From Bacteroidota bacterium (lineage in GTDB: Bacteria > Bacteroidota > Bacteroidia > Bacteroidales > B39-G9): a stretch of DNA of 33,925 nucleotides. The notes beneath the pieces are model-generated. The model was not told the DNA's origin, ran no database searches, and saw only the letters and a list, made by a program, of their open reading frames with translations. The stretch is taken from contig JADFUR010000082.1 of assembly GCA_015222055.1 (NCBI GenBank), positions 1-33,925 on the forward strand, written 5' to 3'. Made by a program: the position numbers and the translations under genes. Position 1 is the stretch's first letter; each line of letters opens with the position of its first letter. Positions 24,649 through 33,020 of this stretch are shown piece after piece.

Positions 24649-27600
24649 TTATTTTTTAATAATACGGAATGTTGCTTCTCCGTCTTTTGTTTGAACAGTT
24701 AGAAAATATATTCCTGTTTTGTATGACGACATATCAATTTGTTTGCCAGATATGTTATCAAACGATGAAATTGTATTTCCTATAATACTTTTTAATTGCA
24801 ATGATACAATTTTCAAATCAGTATCAATATTTAAAGTATTTTGTACAGGGTTTGGATATACATTTAAATCTCCATAAGCAATATTTTTAATACTAGTTGT
24901 TTGAATACTTAAACCGGCAACATCACTTGTTTTAGATCCGCAAGTTGCATTTACTTCAACTTTATAATTACCTTCATCTGTTTTGCTTAAATCTGTAAGG
25001 TTCAATTCTGCTCCAATTTTATTTTCTATAGTTTTATCATTAAACATCCACTGATATGAAATAACACCTTCACCCTCGGCTTCAACTTTAAATTTAGCTG
25101 TTTCACCTTGGTTAGCTGTTACATCAACTGGTTGTGTAAGAATATTTGTTTCTTTATAAACTTCAATAGCTACTTCAGGAGTGAATTCTTCGGCACAATC
25201 GCCTTTAACTTGAACTTTATAATTACCTGCATCACTAGTATTTAAACTAGCAATTGAATAAATATTTTGAGTTGCACCTTCTATTATAGCATCATTTTTA
25301 TACCATTGATAATTAATACTTCCTTCTGATGTTGCAACAACCTTAAGTTCTTGTGATGTTTCAGGACAATCGCTAATTGCTTGTGGCTTATCACTAATTT
25401 CGTATTTATAGCCCAAGTCTATTTTTAAAGTATCTGAATTTAAGTTATTACATTTACCAACTGCTTCAACAAAATAATAACCTAAGTTTTCTTCTTTAAA
25501 TTCAGGAATAATATACTCCATTTCTTCAGAGGAGTTATTGTTTTTTAAAAATTCGTAATTTTCATTTTCTTTGTCTGCAGAAAAATATAGATTAAAGTAA
25601 AATGAATGTGGATCTGTATCTGTATTTCCCTGTTCAGTAGCACTAATATTAATAGTTAGGGCTTCGTCTTCACAACCTTTACGATCAATTAAATCATTAT
25701 AATTAATTTTAATAGCTCCAATAGTGTCAAGTGTTAATGTATCACTTGTTGCTGAATATTGGCAAACTCCACCATAAACTTTAACATAATATTTACCTAT
25801 AGTGTTTTCGTTTAACTCAACTAGTAGATTATTACAGTATTCACTATAATAATTGTTTTGCATTACATCAATAATAGTATTATTTACATACCAACGTACC
25901 GAATCATATTGACTTTTAATAGGAATCAAAACTTCTCCCTTAGCTCCGGCACAATTTGCTGTTGCTTTTGCCCCTAAATCAAATTCAGGCTTTCCATTAA
26001 GATTAGGATATGTCGTAAATTCAGCCGAGTTTTGTAACTTTTCATTATTTGTAACAGCAACATAGTATTTGTCTTGCTCTTCAGAATATGTATAGATTAG
26101 AGATTCTTTTGTTTCTTCATCAATAGCTACATCGTTTTTATACCATTGGAAAGTTGAACCTTCTAATGCTTCAATATTTAATGTGTCTGTTAAGCCCGGA
26201 CAATTTTTAGTATTTGTAGATGTTAAAGCACCAACAAAACCTACTTCGTATTGATTCGCAAAAATGGTTGAGTTCCCTATTGTTTCGAATTGAATTTTAT
26301 CAAAATATCTATTGCTAGGAACTCCTTGCATTGGCATAAGAGTGTCCGGATCTAGACGGAATAAACCTGATTTGCAATTCCGAGACTTAAAATGGAAATA
26401 TAAATTATTTTCCCATTCACAACATAATATTTTATTACTGCTGCCAGTACTAACATCATAACCTGTTCTTGTAAACGCCTTTGATTCGGTTCCATTATAA
26501 GTAAAATCAGTGATGTAAATGCTAGGAATGCTGTAACCCGCAACAGAAAAGTATAATTTTTCATTCTTTACTTTAAGTATAATAATTTTTGCTGTACTTT
26601 TTGTTTCGATGGTTGTAGGAATTTTCATATTAGTAACCGTGTTGGTTTTAATATCAAGAATTCGTACAGTATCCATTTGTTCCCAAGGTCTTTTTAAACA
26701 AACCACATCTTTATCGCTCAAGTTTAGTTCCTGAGTTATTCTAAAATCAGTCATCTCAGAAAGAGGTTGCATGGTAGCAATCTTTTTCATGGTATATTCA
26801 TAATATGGTTTACCTGAATTGCTACAGTTTATACTATCTTTTGTTGAAAGAGTACCAACCATATATTCGTTATCGTTAGCAAACAGAAGAGTTATGAGAT
26901 CGTCGTTTATATCTAAAGTCCTAAGGTAACGAAGATTGGTATTGTCTTCGTTGTTTTCGAATATTACCCTGTGTGGTGCATCGGTAATATCCATTCCCTT
27001 ACCGTTAGGATTTTTTGGGTAGTAGCAAAATTCGGTTCCAACAGGAAAGAATAATTTTTCTTTGAAAATTTTACCTACTTTAATTTCGTCGTACAGGTTT
27101 GAACTTAAAGTGCCACCGTATTCTGTGCCGTGGAGAAACGTAAGTGCTCCATCACCATCCCAATAAAAAACGGCCTTACTTGCTTGCGAAGTGTAAAGTT
27201 CACTGTGTTTAATTTTAAAGTTCTCGAACTGGAAATAGTATGCTCCATTAATACAAAGAGCAGTTCCGTTAAAACCGCATAACCGCTTACCTGAAGTATG
27301 GTAAGCCTCAAATATTGTGTCGAGTTTATGAGTTATATCACCATCTTTAATATAAGGAACGGCAATTGGCATATCGGTCCAGCCATTGTTGAAGGTGCCT
27401 TTTAAATGCTGATATACTACTTTATTTTTACGGAAATAAGGTTTTGCACTATAGTAGGCATCCTCTAACTCGTTGTCTCCTTCTTTAAACATACTTTTGT
27501 TGGTGTCAAAATAGTATCTTTTACCATTATTCTCGTAGTATTGCGAACCATCAATTTTAACGAATGGATAGTCGCTAAGTTTCGAAAAATATTGGGCACT

Positions 27601-27669
27601 TAGCCTTGGGCTAATACCCATTAGCAATAAAATAATAATTGCTAAGGATGTAGTGTAAATTTTTTTCAT
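24649..27669 (-). CDS. T9SS-sorted surface protein with Ig-like domains
   Basis: A 1006-residue secreted protein. Residues 1-26 are a signal peptide ending 'PRLSAQ'. Residues ~27-480 form a domain I do not recognise, with repeated short beta-rich segments ('AVFYWDGDGALTFLHG', 'LFFPVGTEFCYYPK') that recall a degenerate propeller. Residues ~485-905 hold about five Ig-like domains with the usual pattern ('FQWYKNDVAI', 'INYQWYKNDAII', 'ISYQWMFNDKTI', each followed by '..GNYKVEV' or '..KYYVAV') and paired cysteines. Residues ~934-1006 are a T9SS type A sorting domain ('LNVYPNPVQNTLNI', 'YKTGIYFLTV', basic end). It probably acts in adhesion or surface binding; no enzyme motif is seen. It lies on the opposite strand between lysC and the lysC pseudogene, alone in its transcription unit. 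Confidence 0.85.
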   Translation of the reverse strand: MKKIYTTSLAIIILLLMGISPRLSAQYFSKLSDYPFVKIDGSQYYENNGKRYYFDTNKSMFKEGDNELEDAYYSAKPYFRKNKVVYQHLKGTFNNGWTDMPIAVPYIKDGDITHKLDTIFEAYHTSGKRLCGFNGTALCINGAYYFQFENFKIKHSELYTSQASKAVFYWDGDGALTFLHGTEYGGTLSSNLYDEIKVGKIFKEKLFFPVGTEFCYYPKNPNGKGMDITDAPHRVIFENNEDNTNLRYLRTLDINDDLITLLFANDNEYMVGTLSTKDSINCSNSGKPYYEYTMKKIATMQPLSEMTDFRITQELNLSDKDVVCLKRPWEQMDTVRILDIKTNTVTNMKIPTTIETKSTAKIIILKVKNEKLYFSVAGYSIPSIYITDFTYNGTESKAFTRTGYDVSTGSSNKILCCEWENNLYFHFKSRNCKSGLFRLDPDTLMPMQGVPSNRYFDKIQFETIGNSTIFANQYEVGFVGALTSTNTKNCPGLTDTLNIEALEGSTFQWYKNDVAIDEETKESLIYTYSEEQDKYYVAVTNNEKLQNSAEFTTYPNLNGKPEFDLGAKATANCAGAKGEVLIPIKSQYDSVRWYVNNTIIDVMQNNYYSEYCNNLLVELNENTIGKYYVKVYGGVCQYSATSDTLTLDTIGAIKINYNDLIDRKGCEDEALTINISATEQGNTDTDPHSFYFNLYFSADKENENYEFLKNNNSSEEMEYIIPEFKEENLGYYFVEAVGKCNNLNSDTLKIDLGYKYEISDKPQAISDCPETSQELKVVATSEGSINYQWYKNDAIIEGATQNIYSIASLNTSDAGNYKVQVKGDCAEEFTPEVAIEVYKETNILTQPVDVTANQGETAKFKVEAEGEGVISYQWMFNDKTIENKIGAELNLTDLSKTDEGNYKVEVNATCGSKTSDVAGLSIQTTSIKNIAYGDLNVYPNPVQNTLNIDTDLKIVSLQLKSIIGNTISSFDNISGKQIDMSSYKTGIYFLTVQTKDGEATFRIIKK

Positions 27670-27774
27670 GTAATATCTTTTTTAAATTTTAATTAATATT
27701 GTTCATTTAAATAATTAGTTGCATAAATCTGTCATTTTGAAAAAAAATTATTGAAATCATAAGTTTTTTTTAAA

Positions 27775-28239
27775 CAGAAAAATTAAATGTGATTTTTGGA
27801 TTAATAGACAAAAGGGAATCGATAGAATTAGTTTTTTCAGAGACGAAATTATTTACCACAAAATTGTTAAGCTAATATAAAAAATAGTATTCTATTGTCT
27901 GTCTGTTTTTTTTTAATCCGAAAGATGAGGGGACGGCAATTCTTTCAATTAAGCACAAACTGGAATTTGTTTCGGTTTATATTCGAAAGCAAAATTAAGA
28001 TGTGTGTTCTATCCGACCTCTATATTTTTCATTTTAGGAAATAGTTGTAAGGTATTTGCTTCTTTTGTAAGACATAAAGTTAATCTTATTCAAAATTCAG
28101 CAATCAGTTTGCCTGTCTGCATTAGCAACAAAACAAGTGAGCTCGGAAAATTAATTGTCGATTTAAAGAAATATTATAAGGTCTTAATTAATGAAAAAAG
28201 TAGATTACTGCATGGTCTGCTTTGTGTGACCCAAACTAA
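27775..28239 (+). pseudogene. Decayed copy of the aspartate-kinase C-terminal half
   Basis: This stretch aligns by eye with 23838-24395 of lysC, from about residue 243 to the stop codon. A 23-base identity joins 24231-24253 to 28160-28182, and protein pieces are shared ('VNLIQNSAIS', 'DLKKYYKVL'). Damage includes CAA to TAA at 'RKQN*' (28000 region), several frameshifts (for example one base lost near 27844), a 6-base loss after 28078, and an internal deletion of about 95 bases near 28185. The final TAA at 28237-28239 matches the original stop. Similarity is firm from about 27820 and weaker before that. No N-terminal half remains. A 134-codon open frame from 28004 runs through it but is not a gene. 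The whole gap 27670-28252 otherwise holds only AT-rich leader DNA of the T9SS gene. Confidence 0.85.
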
Positions 28240-28252
28240 GAAATTAGGATTT

Positions 28253-28951
28253 TTATGTCAATGCACTGTTTATTTTATCCTCATTTGTTTTATCAAAAAC
28301 ATCAAATATTTTTGTTTCAATATTTTTAAATCCATCGTTGTCTTTAAATGCTTTAAATTTAACTTTTTTATCTTCTATATAACTTATTGTATCACATATA
28401 CTTGTTAATGTTTCTAAAATATGTGAACTTATGATTATGGTTTTTCCTTTTTCTTTTAATTTTTTGATTATTAATTTTAATTTTTGAACGGTTTCAATAT
28501 CAACGCCGTTAAAGGGTTCGTCAAGAAGCATAATTGAACGGTCTAAAGCCAGATTGCCAAGAAAAGCTAATTTTTTTTTCATTCCTGATGAATATGTGGA
28601 AATGTATTTTTTTAAAGGCAGATTAAATATATCGTTCCATAAATTAATATTAAAAGAAGAGTTGTTTACAGAAAATATACGTAAATATTCTAAACCGGTA
28701 ATTTTTGAGTAGAAAAAATTTTCTGTTTCCAATAAGCTTATATCCTTTTTCGATAATGGTAATTTTTTGTAAAGTATTGAATTTTTACTTTCTTTATAAA
28801 ATCCATACATAATATGAAACAAAGTTGTTTTGCCTGCACCATTTAAACCCACCAAACCATGAATATTAGAAGTCTCAATTTCCCAGCATAATTTGTCAAG
28901 AATAAGTTCGTTTTTTGCGTAAGAAAAATTTAGATCCTTAATCGTAATCAT
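28253..28951 (-). CDS. ABC transporter ATP-binding protein
   Basis: A 232-residue ABC ATPase. It has Walker A 'GLNGAGKTT' near residue 36, a signature 'YSSGMKKKL' near 120 (degenerate from LSGGQ), Walker B 'SIMLLDEPFNGVD' near 139, and the H-loop 'IIISSHILE' near 172. The Q-loop region is poorly conserved ('LLETENFFY'). The SSGM-type signature and single-domain form fit exporters of the CcmA/drug-export kind in Bacteroidota. It overlaps the preceding membrane protein gene by 14 bases, so the two form a transporter with unknown cargo. Its stop lies 13 bases from the end of the lysC pseudogene. Confidence 0.9.
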   Translation of the reverse strand: MITIKDLNFSYAKNELILDKLCWEIETSNIHGLVGLNGAGKTTLFHIMYGFYKESKNSILYKKLPLSKKDISLLETENFFYSKITGLEYLRIFSVNNSSFNINLWNDIFNLPLKKYISTYSSGMKKKLAFLGNLALDRSIMLLDEPFNGVDIETVQKLKLIIKKLKEKGKTIIISSHILETLTSICDTISYIEDKKVKFKAFKDNDGFKNIETKIFDVFDKTNEDKINSALT

Positions 28952-29882
28952 ATAAAAAATTATTTAAATTATTAATTGCCTTATTATAAAATTTAATGAA
29001 AAAGTAAATAGAAATTGGCAGAAGAAACGGAACTATGAAACCAATAAAAAATAAAAATATAAAAATATAATTATGTTCTGAGGTAGAATTTGGTGTGTAA
29101 AATGCATATTTTAATATTATTGAATATAGTTGTACTAAAAAATATAAAATATAAGAGATTAGTACGATAATAATATTTGAAGGGTGAATAATACAGAATA
29201 TAATTATTAAAGGGAGAATGAACAAGAATGAATATAACAGATGATATTTGAGTTTCATATTTAGAAATTTTTTTGAAGAAAGTTGAAAAACATCAATGAA
29301 TGAAATAGGCTCTGTTCGTATAAAAAAGGATGGTAAAATTAAAGACAATAACAATATTGAGATAGGAATAATATATAGATGAATACAAAAAACCAAAGCA
29401 ATTAGATATATGAAAAATAAATAGGGGAGATTATATCTAATGCCACTATACCATTCAAATAATTTTTGAGAAATAAAAGGATATTCTAAATGCTTACTTA
29501 TTTTTAATTTTAGCGTGCGTTTTGTTATGGAAATTAAAAATATTGAAAATAATAAAACAGCAACAGCAAACCAGTTTTTTGTTAACATAAATGAAATTAT
29601 GAAAGGTAGTGAGATAATAAAATATTCTATGGTAAACAAAAGTGGTTTATTAATCTTTATTATTGATAAAAAATCTTTGTCTTTTCTTGAATTATGAATG
29701 CCAAATAAGATTATGGCATTAGCCGCCAAAGAATATAAAGGATTGTATAAAAAAATTATTCTGTAAAGGAAAAATATTGCGTAAGCAAATAATGCTAAAA
29801 GAAATAAAAAACGGAATATACCAATTTCACAAAGCAATCGCCAAAATCTTTTTAAATTTAATATGAGTAATCGTATTATCAT
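28938..29882 (-). CDS. Putative ABC transporter membrane subunit
   Basis: A 314-residue, very hydrophobic protein with about eight to ten predicted membrane segments (for example 'FLFLLALFAYAIFFLY', 'AVAVLLFSIFLISI', 'YIIPISILLLSLILPSF', 'IIIFCIIHPSNIIIVLISYI'). I recognise no family motif. It is assigned as permease because it is followed, with a 14-base overlap, by an ABC ATPase gene. High Ile, Phe and Leu content with few charged residues fits an integral inner-membrane protein. The 175-base gap upstream (29883-30057) shows no convincing promoter or terminator. Confidence 0.7.
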   Translation of the reverse strand: MIIRLLILNLKRFWRLLCEIGIFRFLFLLALFAYAIFFLYRIIFLYNPLYSLAANAIILFGIHNSRKDKDFLSIIKINKPLLFTIEYFIISLPFIISFMLTKNWFAVAVLLFSIFLISITKRTLKLKISKHLEYPFISQKLFEWYSGIRYNLPYLFFIYLIALVFCIHLYIIPISILLLSLILPSFFIRTEPISFIDVFQLSSKKFLNMKLKYHLLYSFLFILPLIIIFCIIHPSNIIIVLISYILYFLVQLYSIILKYAFYTPNSTSEHNYIFIFLFFIGFIVPFLLPISIYFFIKFYNKAINNLNNFLYDYD

Positions 29883-30057
29883 ATTTTATTCAATATACCA
29901 GTAATTTATTTCCTAATTACTATGGAAAGCCGCTAAGTGGTTAACTTTAAAAAAGACTGAAATCTATATATATGTACGTTAATTTGTTATAAATCTGCTA
30001 AGCGACTATAAATTGAAAACTGTAATTAAATGTGTAAAATTGAAATAATTCGAAAAA

Positions 30058-31008
30058 TTAACCCTTAAACTTTTCAATAATTTTTTCAGCCAAAAACTTC
30101 GATAGCTTAATATTTGATTCAACTGTCCAACCTGCAATATGTGGACTGAGAATTACCTTATCGTTGGCAATTAATTTTTTGAAAGTTTCTGGCAACTCGT
30201 TTTTATGCAATTCTTCAAACGATGTTTTTTCATATTCAAGCACATCAATACCTGCACCTAAAATTTTACCATTCTCTAAATTTTTTACTAAGTCATTGGT
30301 TTTTACAACCATGCCTCGTGCTGTATTTATTAAGTATATGTTTTTCTTAAATTTATTGATAAACTCATTGTCTACCATAAATTTTGTTTCATCGGTTAAT
30401 GGAACGTGAAGACTTAATATATCTGCATTCTCAAACAATTCTTCTAAAGAGTTTTCTTGAACGTAATCGTCAGAATAATTTGTTTTATATTTATCGTAAG
30501 CAATAACATTTGCATCAAAACCTTTTAGTCGTCGGGCAAAAGCACCTCCCATATTTCCGTATCCTATTATACCAACAGTTTTGCCTTTTATCTCAAGACC
30601 ACGGTTTTCTTCTCTTTTCCAAATCCCGTTTTTTACCTCGTAATTTGCTCTCACTAAATTGTTAAATAAACAAAGAAGCATTCCTAAAGCATGTTCGCCA
30701 ACAGCATCCCTGTTTCCTTCTGGGGAGTTAAAACAAGTTATGCCTTTTTGTTCTGCATATTCAACATCTATACTTTCTAATCCTGCACCAACGCGGGCAA
30801 TAAATTTAAGGTTTTTAGCTATGTCAATAAGCTGCCTGTCTAAGGTAATTCTACTCCTTATTATTACACCATCATAATTGTTTATAATTTTTTCAATCTC
30901 GATTCTCGACATTTTTGTTCCAGATTCACATTCAAACCCCGCATTTGTTAATAGCGCAATTAATATTGGATGTGTTGAATCTATGAAAAGTACTTTTAAT
31001 TTAGTCAT
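30058..31008 (-). CDS. D-2-hydroxyacid dehydrogenase (3-phosphoglycerate dehydrogenase-like)
   Basis: A 316-residue NAD-dependent dehydrogenase. It shows the NAD-binding 'VGIIGYGNMGGAFARRL' near residue 145, an acidic residue for the ribose in 'VIAYDKY', and the catalytic triad: Arg in 'INTARGMVV', Glu in 'DVLEYEK', His in 'LSPHIAGW'. 'ARVGAGLESIDVEYAE' near residue 75 matches SerA-like enzymes. It lacks a C-terminal ACT domain, so it is a short form; glycerate, lactate or another 2-hydroxyacid is possible. The start is the ATG at 31008 ('MTKLKVLFID'); an in-frame ATG at 31071 adds 21 residues unlike the family. It is the last gene of a minus-strand operon, 76 bases after the lipoprotein gene. 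Confidence 0.88.
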   Translation of the reverse strand: MTKLKVLFIDSTHPILIALLTNAGFECESGTKMSRIEIEKIINNYDGVIIRSRITLDRQLIDIAKNLKFIARVGAGLESIDVEYAEQKGITCFNSPEGNRDAVGEHALGMLLCLFNNLVRANYEVKNGIWKREENRGLEIKGKTVGIIGYGNMGGAFARRLKGFDANVIAYDKYKTNYSDDYVQENSLEELFENADILSLHVPLTDETKFMVDNEFINKFKKNIYLINTARGMVVKTNDLVKNLENGKILGAGIDVLEYEKTSFEELHKNELPETFKKLIANDKVILSPHIAGWTVESNIKLSKFLAEKIIEKFKG

Positions 31009-31084
31009 TTTATATATAAATATTAATATTTTTTTTTGAAGTGCTGAAATTTTATAAAGCCTAATTTTCAACTTTTAACTAATT

Positions 31085-31618
31085 TCATTTATTCAGGTAA
31101 ATTTTAAAAGCAGCACTATAAGCTTTTACTTTGTTTTTTTTGTCATAAAGCTCATACCCCAAAATAATTGAAGTAACTCTTTTTTCCATTTTTAAATTTA
31201 TTTCATCAATCAGCCACTCTTCATTAAATTGAATTTGTGCAAATCTATCTCTGTTAAATTTATTCTTTTTTTCAATATTTTTTATTTCATCAATTGTAAA
31301 AGCTGTGTTTTCAAAATAATCGTAAGCTGTTATTCGACCTTCGTATATAGCTTTAAATATTATATCTGTAATTTTTTTTCTGTCAATATTTCTCAAACAC
31401 TCTTCAGTCCAATAATCCTCTGGGTTTGAGTTTTTTAAAATTACACCATAAACAATTGTGTCGGCAACAATAGTGTAATTGTCTGTTTTTTTGTTTAAAA
31501 TGTTTTTTGGTAAAGGCTTTTTTTCATCCGTTTTTTCTTTATTGCTATCCAGATTTTTACAGCTTATAAATACCAATAATAATAAAATTAATATTTTAGA
31601 TTTTTTTATAAGTGTCAT
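31085..31618 (-). CDS. Small lipoprotein, possibly GldN-like
   Basis: A 177-residue protein from the ATG at 31618 ('MTLIKKSKILIL'); a longer frame from 31654 would place 12 extra residues before the signal peptide. The signal ends in a lipobox 'FISC' with Cys20, followed by a Lys/Asp/Glu-rich linker of ~30 residues. The rest (~60-177) is a soluble domain with 'IIFKAIYEGRITAYDYFENT', 'FNEEWLIDEINLKMEKRV' and 'IILGYELYD'. This order loosely resembles GldN/PorN of the gliding and T9SS machinery ('..I..G..TAYD', then a W-x-D segment, then a short strand), but the protein is shorter. The resemblance is by eye only. It lies 48 bases after pyrC and 76 before the dehydrogenase gene, so it is probably co-transcribed. 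Confidence 0.65.
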   Translation of the reverse strand: MTLIKKSKILILLLLVFISCKNLDSNKEKTDEKKPLPKNILNKKTDNYTIVADTIVYGVILKNSNPEDYWTEECLRNIDRKKITDIIFKAIYEGRITAYDYFENTAFTIDEIKNIEKKNKFNRDRFAQIQFNEEWLIDEINLKMEKRVTSIILGYELYDKKNKVKAYSAAFKIYLNK

Positions 31619-31666
31619 TTTTTTAATTATCAATGATGAATTTTGCAATCTCACAATCTTAAAAAA

Positions 31667-33013
31667 TTATCTATCAAATACCAGTCTCTTTCCAAGGTTT
31701 TTATCATTAAATTTTCCGTTCTCATAAACGAGATTGCCATTAATAAAAGTATGAGAGACTGTTGATCCAAATGTATATCCTTCAAAAGTTGACCATTTAC
31801 ATTTATATAATATATTTTCTTTTGTAACTTTTGTTTTTTTATTTGGGTCAACTATAATAATATCTGCATTATAGCCTTCCTTTAAATAGCCACGTTTGTT
31901 AATGTTAAAAATATCGGCAGGTGTGTGGCACATCTTTTCAACAATGGTTTCTAGCGATAATTTATCTTGAAAGTAAAACTCTAACATTGCTTGAAGCGAA
32001 TGCTGAACCATTGGTCCGCCTGACATAGAATTGAAATAAGAACCTTCTTTTTCATTAATAGTGTGTGGCGCGTGATCGGTAGAAATTATATCAACAGTAT
32101 TGTTTTTCAAGCCTTTCAAAAGAGCTTCATTATCTTTTTTTGTTTTAACCGAAGGGTTCCATCTTATCTTATTGCCAAATTTACCATAATCGTCTTCATT
32201 AAACCATAAATGATGAATACATGTTTCCGCTGTGATGAGTTTGTTTTTTGATGGAAGCTTATTATCAAATAATTCTAACTCTTTGCCTGTTGATATGTGT
32301 AAAACATGCAATCGGGTATTATGCTTATTTGCTAATTTTATTGCTAAAGATGTCGATTTAAAACAAGCCTCTTCATTTCTGATTTTTGTATGGTAATTAA
32401 TAGGTGGGTTTTCGCCAAATATGTTTTTATATTTTATAATGTTTTGTTCAATAATTCCGTTGTCTTCACAATGGGTTGCAATTAGCAATGGGGATTTTGA
32501 AAATATTAATTCCAGTTTGTCTCTATCTACCATCATGTTTCCTGTTGAGGCACCCATAAATACCTTTATTCCACAAATATTTTTAGGATTAGTATTTACT
32601 ATTTCCTCAATATTACTGTTTGTCGCACCAAGATAAAATGAATAATTTGCTAATGATTGTTTTGAGGCTATTTCAAATTTTTGTTCCAAAAGTTTATGAT
32701 TAGTAGCAGGGGGTATGGTATTTGGCATATCCATAAACGATGTAATTCCTCCGGCTACAGCAGCTCTCGATTCTGTATATATATTTGCCTTATTCGTTAA
32801 TCCTGGATCCCTAAAATGTACATGAGAATCAATTATACCTGGCAAAACGATTTTGTCTTTAGCATTAATTATTGCAGATTGTTCAATTATATTCTGGGGA
32901 AGGTCTTTTTTAAATATTTGTTTGATGATTCCTTCTTCTATAAGGATGCTTCCTCTATACTTCTGCCCTTGATTAACTATTATACCATCTTTAATTAATG
33001 TATATTTTTGCAT
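31667..33013 (-). CDS. pyrC: Dihydroorotase
   Basis: A 448-residue dihydroorotase of the long bacterial type. Metal and active-site motifs are 'GIIDSHVHFRDPGLTNK' near residue 60 (two His), 'GIKVFMGAS' near 148 (Lys of the carboxylated position), 'IATHCED' near 178, 'LHVLHIST' near 235, and 'STDHAPHT' near 308 (catalytic Asp). It closes carbamoyl aspartate to dihydroorotate in pyrimidine synthesis. Allantoinase and dihydropyrimidinase share the fold, but the 'HVHFRDPG' start favours dihydroorotase. It follows the glycosyltransferase gene by only 7 bases. Confidence 0.93.
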   Translation of the reverse strand: MQKYTLIKDGIIVNQGQKYRGSILIEEGIIKQIFKKDLPQNIIEQSAIINAKDKIVLPGIIDSHVHFRDPGLTNKANIYTESRAAVAGGITSFMDMPNTIPPATNHKLLEQKFEIASKQSLANYSFYLGATNSNIEEIVNTNPKNICGIKVFMGASTGNMMVDRDKLELIFSKSPLLIATHCEDNGIIEQNIIKYKNIFGENPPINYHTKIRNEEACFKSTSLAIKLANKHNTRLHVLHISTGKELELFDNKLPSKNKLITAETCIHHLWFNEDDYGKFGNKIRWNPSVKTKKDNEALLKGLKNNTVDIISTDHAPHTINEKEGSYFNSMSGGPMVQHSLQAMLEFYFQDKLSLETIVEKMCHTPADIFNINKRGYLKEGYNADIIIVDPNKKTKVTKENILYKCKWSTFEGYTFGSTVSHTFINGNLVYENGKFNDKNLGKRLVFDR

Positions 33014-33020
33014 TATTAAT

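Noticed and set aside
28004-28408. A 134-codon open frame on the + strand
   Set aside because: Its first half is the eroded aspartate-kinase copy and its second half is antisense to the ABC ATPase gene; it lacks a family-like start and is explained by the pseudogene.
29883-30057. Operator or terminator from the GCTAAG-containing segments
   Set aside because: The two segments (CCGCTAAGTGG and CTGCTAAGCGAC) are only loosely related and do not form a good stem with a T-run.
31009-31071. N-terminal extension of the D-2-hydroxyacid dehydrogenase
   Set aside because: The 21 added residues are unlike the family, whose proteins begin at the 'KVLFID' strand a few residues after the ATG at 31008.
31651-31851. 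A 66-codon minus-strand frame ending 'NFLRL'
   Set aside because: It is another frame inside the 3' end of pyrC, with no start signal or domain.
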